Origin: Flavobacteriaceae bacterium
GTDB taxonomy: Bacteria; Bacteroidota; Bacteroidia; Flavobacteriales; Flavobacteriaceae
Length of the DNA stretch: 64,000 nt
Direction of reading: 5' to 3'
Assembly (NCBI GenBank): GCA_013043685.1
Contig: JABDNT010000028.1
Span: 47,897 to 111,896, forward strand
In this document: in pieces, positions 56,441 through 64,000 of the stretch
How the letters are laid out: the number at the start of each line of letters is the position of its first letter
Position numbering within the stretch: position 1 is the first letter of the stretch
Made by a program: the position numbers and the translations under genes
Notes under the pieces: generated by a model
What the model saw: only the letters and a program-made list of their open reading frames with translations
Told to the model about the DNA's origin: nothing
Database searches by the model: none

Positions 56441-57439
56441 ATGGACAAGGTAGTCAATATTGGTATCAACGGTTTTGGCCGTATTGGCCGTACACTATTC
56501 AGAAAACTTATAGATAACCCGAATGTAAATGTGGTCGCCATCAATGATATTTCAGACCCAAAGACCATGAGTCACCTGCTCAAGTACGACAGTATACACG
56601 GCGTATTGCCTAATGAAATAGGATACAATGCAGATTCTATCATTTTAGACGAAAACAAGATATTTTTTACTTCAGAAGGTAATATTGATGCAATACCATG
56701 GGGAAAGCTCGATGTAGTGGTTGAATGTACCGGTAAATTTAAGAGCAAGGAGCAACTTCAATATCATATAAAAAACGGGGCTTCCAGGGTTATATTGGCG
56801 GTCCCGCCCGAAAAAGATGACATAAAAACCGTTGTTTTAGGTGTAAATGACCAAATTCTCAAACCTGAAGACCATATTATCTCAAATGCTTCTTGTACAA
56901 CCAATAATGCGGCTCCTATGCTCCAGGTAATCAATGAATTATGCGGAATTGAGCAGGCTTATATAACGACGGTCCATTCTTACACAACAGATCAGAGCCT
57001 ACACGATCAGCCACATCGGGATCTACGAAGAGCCCGGGCCGCCAGCCAGTCCATAGTACCTACTACCACTGGCGCTGCCAAAGCACTCACGAAGATATTT
57101 CCGGAATTATCCACTGTTATTGGGGGTTGCGGCATACGCGTACCTGTACCTAACGGATCCCTTTCCGATATTACTTTAAATGTCAAGCGGGAAGTGACTA
57201 TAGAAGCTGTAAATGAAGCCTTTAAAGAAGCTTCTCAGGGATCATTGCACGGAATACTGCAATATACAGAAGACCCAATAGTTTCGGTAGATATCATCGG
57301 AAATGCTTATTCCTGCATCTTCGATTCCGGTATGACATCAGTAATTGGTAAAATGGTGAAAATCATCGGATGGTATGACAACGAAGTAGGATATTCGTCA
57401 AGAATTGTAGATTTAATCCTACAAATATCGAGGAAATAA
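56441..57439 (+). CDS. gap: Glyceraldehyde-3-phosphate dehydrogenase, type I
   Basis: NIGINGFGRIGRTLFRKL; SNASCTTNNAAPM; WYDNEVGYSSR. Confidence 0.96.
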   Translation: MDKVVNIGINGFGRIGRTLFRKLIDNPNVNVVAINDISDPKTMSHLLKYDSIHGVLPNEIGYNADSIILDENKIFFTSEGNIDAIPWGKLDVVVECTGKFKSKEQLQYHIKNGASRVILAVPPEKDDIKTVVLGVNDQILKPEDHIISNASCTTNNAAPMLQVINELCGIEQAYITTVHSYTTDQSLHDQPHRDLRRARAASQSIVPTTTGAAKALTKIFPELSTVIGGCGIRVPVPNGSLSDITLNVKREVTIEAVNEAFKEASQGSLHGILQYTEDPIVSVDIIGNAYSCIFDSGMTSVIGKMVKIIGWYDNEVGYSSRIVDLILQISRK

Positions 57440-57466
57440 CTATATTTATCGCCCAAGTACATAGTT

Positions 57467-59722
57467 TTGACGGCTGGAAATTTAAAATTTACTTGCTTGA
57501 AAATCTGGGTAGTTACCCTTTTTTTGCTTTCATTTGACTGTTTTTCGCAACAGGTCGAACAGGATTCTGTACAACTAATTCAAAGCTATCAAATGATGGC
57601 ACGCGATGCGATTTCGAAGCAAAAATTCGATGAGGCGATCGTCCAACTCATCAATGCCAATAAGATCGCGGCCGAATTTTCGGATCGGTCTTACAAGTCC
57701 GCTCTGCAACTGGAGGTTGCAGAATTGCATTACTTCCTGGAAAATTATGTGAAAGCAGATAATGAAGCGGACCTGGCGTTGGAAAACCTGGAAAAAGAGA
57801 ACGACGAAATTCTAAAGGCACACGCTTATAATCTTAAAGGCCTAATTCTAACCCAACTGAATGAATTATCTAAAGCCGAAAACTTTTTTCGCCGCGCAGA
57901 GAATATTTACACTTCAAAAGGTACAGAGGCGCAACGTGCCTGTGTACTTCTGGGTTTAGGAGATCTTGAGCGCAAGAATGGCAAACTCACAGACGCTATC
58001 AATTATTACAATGCGACCCTGGCTGTTTTTGAAGAAAACGACATGGCATTTCAATTGGCATCAGCCTATTTGAGTAAAGCGGAAGCTTTGATCGAATTGG
58101 AAGACCCCTCCACGGAGGCTTCTATTACTGCCGCCGCGGAATCTTTGTCGGAAGCAAGAGTATTAATCGGTAAAAATGCATTCACTAAACTGGAAGTTCA
58201 GAGCTATAAGATAGCTTCCCATATTGCCTTGAAAAAAGGAGACCTGGCAGAGATCAACACCAACTTGCATTTATACGAAACTAAGAACGATTCACTCCAG
58301 CAAGCTTACCTGCAGGCCATTGCCAAAGGTGTGGAAATCGAGTCCAGTGTGAGTAGCTTGAAAGAGAAAATCGAAGAACAACAAACCAATATTGATAAGC
58401 AACAGAAATCCATCAACTTTGGTAGGATGACCACTGGATTAAGTATCGCACTAATTATCATCCTTTCGTTACTTACATTATCGTTGTACAAGAACAATAA
58501 TCTTAGAGCAAAGGCCAACGAATTGCTGCAGGATAAGAATATAGAATTGCAACTGGCCAAGGAAAAAGCGGAAAAGGCCTCACTGGCTAAAGCTCAATTC
58601 CTTTCAACCATTACACACGAACTGCGAACCCCGCTGTACGCGGTAACCGGTTTAACGCATCTTCTGCTGGAAGAAGATCCGAAACCGCATCAGAAAGAAC
58701 ATCTGAATTCACTTAAATTCTCCGGGGAGTATTTATTATCGCTTATCAACAATATCCTGGATCTCAACAAACTCGAGGCGAACAAAGTCGAGATAGAGAA
58801 AACCACTTTCTCGCTCAAGAAACGTATTAATGATGTATTGATCGCCTTGAAGAAATCCGCCGATGACCGAAAGAACAATCTGCACCTGGAGTACGATGAA
58901 ACCATCCCTGATCGCCTTGTGGGTGATCCCTTGAAGTTATCACAGATCCTCATCAATCTTATCGGTAATTCGGTAAAGTTCACTCAGAATGGTGATGTGG
59001 TTGTTCGTGTTCGAAAATTGGAAGAGAAGAATTCGAAAGTCTCCCTTCATTTCGAAATTGAAGATAACGGTGTAGGTATATCCAAGAAAAAACAAAAAAG
59101 CATTTTTGAAACGTTCTCACAGGCTTCGCTTCAGATCAACCGGAAATTTGGTGGAACCGGCCTGGGACTTTCAATCGTAAAAAACCTGCTTGAACTTATG
59201 GGCAGTAAAATAAATCTCGAGAGCCAGCTAGGAAAAGGTTCCAAGTTTTGGTTCAACATTAATTTAGATATTTCCGAAGAAGTAAAAGAAGATATTAACC
59301 CCAAAAATATTATTTACGACGTGGATTATGTAGCCCTCGAAAACAGAAAGATCCTGGTAGTTGAAGACAACAAGATAAACCAGATGATCACCCGAAAGAT
59401 CCTTGAAAAGAACAAGATGAATTGTATGGTAGCCGACAATGGAATGGATGCCATTAAATTGGTAAAAGAGAACGAGTTTGACGTGATCTTGATGGATATC
59501 CACATGCCGGGAATAAGCGGTATAGAGGCTACTCAAAAGATACGCGCGTTTAACAAGGATATTCCTATCATTGCCCTGACCGCTGTTACGATCGATGAAA
59601 ATCTCGACGATTTCTACCGTGCTGGTTTCAACGAGATCATTCCGAAGCCATTCAAGACCGAAGAATTCTTTGAGAAGATCTATCGCTCAATAAGCGACAA
59701 GACTTTTCCTGTGAACAGCTAA
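57467..59722 (+). CDS. Hybrid sensor histidine kinase: TPR repeats, TM, HisKA, HATPase, receiver
   Basis: TPR-like helices; FLSTITHELRTPLYAVTG H-box; GTGLGLSIVKNLLELMG; ILVVEDNKINQMITRKIL...DVILMDIHMPG. Confidence 0.95.
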   Translation: MTAGNLKFTCLKIWVVTLFLLSFDCFSQQVEQDSVQLIQSYQMMARDAISKQKFDEAIVQLINANKIAAEFSDRSYKSALQLEVAELHYFLENYVKADNEADLALENLEKENDEILKAHAYNLKGLILTQLNELSKAENFFRRAENIYTSKGTEAQRACVLLGLGDLERKNGKLTDAINYYNATLAVFEENDMAFQLASAYLSKAEALIELEDPSTEASITAAAESLSEARVLIGKNAFTKLEVQSYKIASHIALKKGDLAEINTNLHLYETKNDSLQQAYLQAIAKGVEIESSVSSLKEKIEEQQTNIDKQQKSINFGRMTTGLSIALIIILSLLTLSLYKNNNLRAKANELLQDKNIELQLAKEKAEKASLAKAQFLSTITHELRTPLYAVTGLTHLLLEEDPKPHQKEHLNSLKFSGEYLLSLINNILDLNKLEANKVEIEKTTFSLKKRINDVLIALKKSADDRKNNLHLEYDETIPDRLVGDPLKLSQILINLIGNSVKFTQNGDVVVRVRKLEEKNSKVSLHFEIEDNGVGISKKKQKSIFETFSQASLQINRKFGGTGLGLSIVKNLLELMGSKINLESQLGKGSKFWFNINLDISEEVKEDINPKNIIYDVDYVALENRKILVVEDNKINQMITRKILEKNKMNCMVADNGMDAIKLVKENEFDVILMDIHMPGISGIEATQKIRAFNKDIPIIALTAVTIDENLDDFYRAGFNEIIPKPFKTEEFFEKIYRSISDKTFPVNS

Positions 59723-59734
59723 GTATAGAGAATC

Positions 59735-60733
59735 CTATTGCAGTGCCTTTTCTATTCTTTCTTTGAAATAAGAATGCTGTTCATTTAGAATAATGGTTTT
59801 AATAGGTAAGTAGTACAAAGCGAACTTATCGATATGTGGTTGCAGCCGCATATAGTCTTTTTCGGTAGTTAGGATTATTTCCTGTTTAGAAAGTTTATTT
59901 ATATCCGAATCTGTAAAATCATGATGATCTGGATATTTCTCATGTGTAAATCGATACCCGTGCTTCTTTAGATATTCAACCAATGGCTCTGGATTGGCTA
60001 TTCCAGTTACAAGAGTGAAAGGTTTGTCGATAAGATATTTTAAAGTAAGATTTTCAGACTTTCCATAAATCATATTATCATATGCGACTTTCGAGAAGTA
60101 AAGTTTTTGATGCGGTTTTAAATTCAAACGTAATTGAATTTCCTGTTGTTTCGCATAAGGAAAACCATCAGGGCATTTTGTCACAACAACTATATCTGCC
60201 CTAGCAACCCCGGTGATTGGTTCTCGCAGCATTCCCATAGGTAGCAAATAATCATCTATGTAGAGATCGTCCCATGGGGTGAGTAAAATATTCACTTTTG
60301 CTTTTACCTTGCGGTGCTGAAACGCATCGTCTAACAGGATCAGGTCGGCTTTGGATTTTAGCTTCTCGATCCCGGTTCGCCGATCTGCACAAACAGCTAC
60401 AGTAATATTTGAAAAATTTTGTTTGAATTGAAGCGGCTCATCCCCTACCTCCCGTGCCGTGTGATCTACCTTCACTTCGAGATATCCACGGGTCTTCCTT
60501 TTGTATCCCCTGCTAAGCACAGCAACCTTATACTCATCCTTTAATAAAGTGACGAGGTAAGAGATCATCGGAGATTTACCGGTACCACCCACAGAAAGAT
60601 TCCCAACACAGATCACGGGAATTTCATATTCGGTACTTTTCAGCCAGCCCTTATCGTACATATAATTCCGCATGGCCGTTACAAAACCATAAAGGATGGC
60701 AAATGGAAATCCGAGAAAGCGGAAATATTTCAT
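59735..60733 (-). CDS. lpxK: Tetraacyldisaccharide 4'-kinase
   Basis: PVICVGNLSVGGTGKSPMISYL; LSRGYKRKTRGY; LLDDAFQHR. Confidence 0.95.
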   Translation of the reverse strand: MKYFRFLGFPFAILYGFVTAMRNYMYDKGWLKSTEYEIPVICVGNLSVGGTGKSPMISYLVTLLKDEYKVAVLSRGYKRKTRGYLEVKVDHTAREVGDEPLQFKQNFSNITVAVCADRRTGIEKLKSKADLILLDDAFQHRKVKAKVNILLTPWDDLYIDDYLLPMGMLREPITGVARADIVVVTKCPDGFPYAKQQEIQLRLNLKPHQKLYFSKVAYDNMIYGKSENLTLKYLIDKPFTLVTGIANPEPLVEYLKKHGYRFTHEKYPDHHDFTDSDINKLSKQEIILTTEKDYMRLQPHIDKFALYYLPIKTIILNEQHSYFKERIEKALQ

Positions 60734-60867
60734 TTAGGTATCTAAAGACGATTGTTATGATTGGATGGAACACCGCGTTATACAAAACGCGTCACACGCG
60801 GTTTATATTTCCAGCATTTCATAAAACGAAAGTATACTTTTTTATCTTTACCGTAAAATACAAAGGC

Positions 60868-61983
60868 ATGAAGGTTAAAGAAGTAATGGCTGCTCTGGAG
60901 GAGATCGCTCCCTTATCTTATTCCGAGGATTTCGACAATACAGGATTACTGGTGGGAGATATGCATAGAGATATCACCGGGATACTGGTTACGCTCGATA
61001 CGCTGGAGAGTGTGGTTGACGAGGCTATTTCAAATGATTGCAATTTGATCGTTAGTTTCCACCCTATCATATTCTCTGGACTGAAGAAGATCACTGGCGA
61101 AACCTACGTTGAAAAAGTGGTACAAAAAGCCATAAAGTACGATATTGCCATCTATGCCATACATACTGCCCTTGACAATGCATGGAACGGGGTGAATGCA
61201 ATGATCTGTGAAAAGATTGGTTTGAACAACCGATCCGTTTTAATCCCGCAGCGAGGCACGATACAAAAATTAGTCACTTATGTACCCACTAAGGAAGCCG
61301 ATACTGTAAGAGAAGCTTTGTTTGAAGCAGGAGCCGGTGATATTGGCAATTACAGTAATTGCAGTTTTAATACGGAAGGGAAAGGCAGTTTTAATCCAAA
61401 TGAAAATGCTAATCCAACGCTGGGAGCCCGGGGAGAGAGGCACTTCGAGGACGAAGTAAGGATAGAAGTCACTTTTCAGAAACACAGGAAAGGCAAGGTC
61501 TTACAAGCTTTATTCAATGCGCATTCCTACGAGGAGGTCGCCTACGAGGTAACCACTCTTGATAATATAAACCAGCACATAGGAATGGGAATGGTAGGAA
61601 CAATGGAGCGTACTGTTACGGAGGAAGAATTCCTTTCCCACCTGAAAAGTACTATGCAAACCGATTGCATCAGGCATTCGGAGTTAATTGGAAAACCGGT
61701 GCAAAGAGTAGCTGTATTGGGTGGAAGCGGAAGTTTTGCCATAGATACGGCAATAGCAGCAGGTGCCGATGCTTTTGTAACGGCCGATATGAAGTACCAT
61801 GATTTCTTTAAATCGGAAGGAGAAATACTACTGGCCGACATTGGACATTACGAAAGTGAGCAGTTCACAAAAGAGCTGATTCTTAATGTGCTCTCGAAAA
61901 AAATCACTAATTTTGCACCTGCCTTGCCGCAAGGCAAGCTTGTTTTATCGAAAATAAACACCAATCCAATTAGGTATTATTAG
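60868..61983 (+). CDS. Nif3-like dinuclear metal center hexameric protein (start at MKVKEVMAAL)
   Basis: LVTLDTLESVVDEAISNDCNLIVSFHPIIFSGLKKI; YAIHTALDN; VAVLGGSGSF. Confidence 0.93.
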   Translation: MKVKEVMAALEEIAPLSYSEDFDNTGLLVGDMHRDITGILVTLDTLESVVDEAISNDCNLIVSFHPIIFSGLKKITGETYVEKVVQKAIKYDIAIYAIHTALDNAWNGVNAMICEKIGLNNRSVLIPQRGTIQKLVTYVPTKEADTVREALFEAGAGDIGNYSNCSFNTEGKGSFNPNENANPTLGARGERHFEDEVRIEVTFQKHRKGKVLQALFNAHSYEEVAYEVTTLDNINQHIGMGMVGTMERTVTEEEFLSHLKSTMQTDCIRHSELIGKPVQRVAVLGGSGSFAIDTAIAAGADAFVTADMKYHDFFKSEGEILLADIGHYESEQFTKELILNVLSKKITNFAPALPQGKLVLSKINTNPIRYY

Positions 61984-61986
61984 AAT

Positions 61987-62769
61987 ATGGCAAAAAAAAC
62001 AGAAACTACTGTAGAAGAAAAGTTAAGAGCACTGTTCGACCTGCAATTGATAGATTCTCGTATTGATGAGATCCGAAATGTACGCGGGGAACTGCCCTTA
62101 GAGGTAGAAGATCTTGAAGATGAAGTAGCCGGGATGAACACCCGTATGGAGAAACTGAAGTCAGACCTCGAGGTAATTGAAACCAGTATTAAGGATAAGA
62201 AAAATCTTATTGAAGAGGCGAAATCGCTTATTAAGAAGTATACGGCTCAGCAAGATAATGTTCGAAACAACAGGGAATACAACTCCTTAAGTAAAGAGAT
62301 CGAATTCCAGGAATTGGAAATTCAGTTAGCCGAGAAACACATTAAGGAGTTCAAGGCTCAGATCGAGCAAAAAAATGTTGTGATCGATGAAACCAAGGAG
62401 CGCCTTAAAGCTCGTCAGGATCACCTGAAGCACAAACAAGGAGAACTTAACGAAATCCTTTCAGAAACTGAAAAAGAAGAAAAATCACTTCTTAAAGAGT
62501 CGGAGAAATACGAAAAGAATATTGAAGAGAGACTGGTGAAAGCCTACAAGCGTATCCGCTCGAATGTAAAGAACGGACTAGCGGTTGTGCAGGTAGAAAG
62601 AGGTGCTTCCGGAGGATCTTTCTTCACGATACCACCTCAGGTACAAATGGAGATCGCTTCACGGAAAAAGATCATTACCGATGAACACAGTGGTAGAATT
62701 CTTGTAGATCCTGAACTTGCGACTGAGGAACGCGAAAAAATGGGTAAAATATTCGCTAAAATGAAATAA
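61987..62769 (+). CDS. C4-type zinc ribbon / DUF164-like coiled-coil protein
   Basis: LFDLQLIDSRIDEI; DNVRNNREYNSLSKEIEFQELEIQLAEK; C-terminal FFTIPPQVQMEIASRKKIITDEHSGRILV lacking the usual Cys pairs. Confidence 0.8.
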   Translation: MAKKTETTVEEKLRALFDLQLIDSRIDEIRNVRGELPLEVEDLEDEVAGMNTRMEKLKSDLEVIETSIKDKKNLIEEAKSLIKKYTAQQDNVRNNREYNSLSKEIEFQELEIQLAEKHIKEFKAQIEQKNVVIDETKERLKARQDHLKHKQGELNEILSETEKEEKSLLKESEKYEKNIEERLVKAYKRIRSNVKNGLAVVQVERGASGGSFFTIPPQVQMEIASRKKIITDEHSGRILVDPELATEEREKMGKIFAKMK

Positions 62770-62789
62770 CCCTTGTTTAAAATTATAAC

Positions 62790-62820
62790 AAAGCCTTCAC
62801 AACCTGTGAGGGCTTTTTTT
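62790..62820 (+). terminator. Terminator hairpin
   Basis: AAGCCTTCACA-ACC-TGTGAGGGCTTTTTTT. Confidence 0.8.
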
Positions 62821-62834
62821 GTTACTTTTCGGGA

Positions 62835-63536
62835 ATGAAATTGAAAATAGCTATGAAAAGATTAACCACAATATTCATTACCGCCCTCTTGTTTAGCCTG
62901 CAGGGCGCCTGTCAGTCCTCCAATGAAGGAAATAAGGAAGCTGAAGCTGATGCACAGGCCAATCTCACACCGTTAGAAGTACCCGCCCAGAACGGTTTGG
63001 AGCGGGCTTATTTTGCCAGTGGATGTTTCTGGTGTGTGGAAGCTGTTTACGAAAGTGTGAAGGGCGTTAAGGAGTCCATTTCGGGTTACAGTGGCGGACA
63101 TACCGAAAATCCTACATACGAATCGAGCAATACCGGCCGTACCGGACATGCAGAAGCTGTGGAGATCATTTACGATCCTGAGGTTGTTTCATTTGCCACC
63201 CTGGTGGATGTATACTTCGGATCACAGAACGTGACCCAGGTGAATGGACAGGGACCCGACAGGGGCTCGCAATACCGTTCTATTATTTTCTACCAGAATG
63301 AGGAACAGAAAAAGATCATCGATGAGAAGGTAGCCGAACAGGAAAAGATACATGGCGAAGGGAAAGTAGCCGCCCAGATCATGCCTTTTCAGAAATTCTG
63401 GGTTGGTGAAAAGTATCATCAGGATTATGAAAAACTAAATCCAAACAACCCTTATATCCGGAATGTCTCCATTCCCAGGTTAAAACGATTTCAGAAAAAA
63501 TTCCCGCATTTGCTTAAAGAGAATGAAGAACATTAA
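62835..63536 (+). CDS. msrA: Peptide-methionine (S)-S-oxide reductase, lipoprotein form
   Basis: YFASGCFWCVEAVYESVKGVKESISGYSGG; Cys near signal region LQGACQSS. Confidence 0.96.
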   Translation: MKLKIAMKRLTTIFITALLFSLQGACQSSNEGNKEAEADAQANLTPLEVPAQNGLERAYFASGCFWCVEAVYESVKGVKESISGYSGGHTENPTYESSNTGRTGHAEAVEIIYDPEVVSFATLVDVYFGSQNVTQVNGQGPDRGSQYRSIIFYQNEEQKKIIDEKVAEQEKIHGEGKVAAQIMPFQKFWVGEKYHQDYEKLNPNNPYIRNVSIPRLKRFQKKFPHLLKENEEH

Positions 63537-63548
63537 ATTAAGCAGTGT

Positions 63549-64000
63549 TTATAAAGCATGGTTCAATGCCTTAATCTCATAAACCAACGGATATAACCTA
63601 TCCTTTAGTGCAAACATTCCATCTTCGGTTTTCTCCAGGTCTGGAAAGATATCGTAGGGTGATTCTTCGTACTCCTTTAAATATTCGATATGCAGACCGG
63701 CCTTTATCAAGGCCGTAATCACCTCCCCCAGCCCGTGATGCCAGCCGTATTCCTTAGATGTGATTTTTGATTTAGCATCCTCGGCATAAGTGCCTTCGTA
63801 TTCTTCATAGATTGCCTCCTCTTGCTGATAGCCATAAATCATTATTGGAGGTTCTTGAAGGTAATCGAACATCCAGGCGATGGGATGAAATTCAACCATG
63901 TAAAAAGTGCCTCCGGGTTTTAATCGCTGGGCGATCATTTTTGCCCAAGGCTTCAGATGCGGGAGCCAGCCAATAACACCGTAACTGGTGAAGATTATAT
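63549..64000 (-). CDS. Class I SAM-dependent methyltransferase, C-terminal part, truncated by window edge
   Basis: Frame stays open to the window edge (IIFTSYGVIGWLPHLKPWAKMIAQRLKPGGTFYMVEFHP), extending past the listed ORF start. Confidence 0.82.
   Translation of the reverse strand, partial: IIFTSYGVIGWLPHLKPWAKMIAQRLKPGGTFYMVEFHPIAWMFDYLQEPPIMIYGYQQEEAIYEEYEGTYAEDAKSKITSKEYGWHHGLGEVITALIKAGLHIEYLKEYEESPYDIFPDLEKTEDGMFALKDRLYPLVYEIKALNHAL

Noticed and set aside
1-64000. Searched for prophage, transposase, integrase, toxin-antitoxin or restriction genes
   Set aside because: None recognisable in the ORF translations; the tandem curli duplication shows no flanking mobile-element hallmarks, and tRNA-Arg has no adjacent integrase.

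Overview
This is a chromosomal window from a Bacteroidetes (Flavobacteriia-like) genome. The standout region is the first ~13 kb, which holds two complete tandem copies, in the same orientation (minus strand), of a curli-like functional-amyloid secretion locus (type VIII secretion). Order of transcription is csgA-like (two tandem copies in the left locus, one in the right), csgB-like, csgE, csgF, csgG, then a beta-propeller surface lipoprotein. Several features depart from the E. coli system: CsgE carries an N-terminal domain that looks like the CsgH/CsgC amyloid-inhibitor fold; CsgG carries a ~175 aa C-terminal predicted beta-barrel; one CsgA paralog has an Arg-Arg pair in every second 11-aa repeat; a wobble-conserved hairpin separates csgA from csgB in both loci; and paired ACGT dyads with identical 11-bp spacing lie upstream of both csgA operons. 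The remaining ~50 kb is mostly ordinary housekeeping: glnN, apt, tRNA-Arg, clpS/prmA/tpiA, folP/cdaA, truA, rho, pyrE, birA, rsfS, ftsH, cdsA/psd, valS, murB, lipA, gapA, lpxK, msrA and others, with a few T9SS-type secreted proteins. No CRISPR array, prophage, transposon or rRNA was seen. All calls come from reading the supplied translations and bases; no database search was run.
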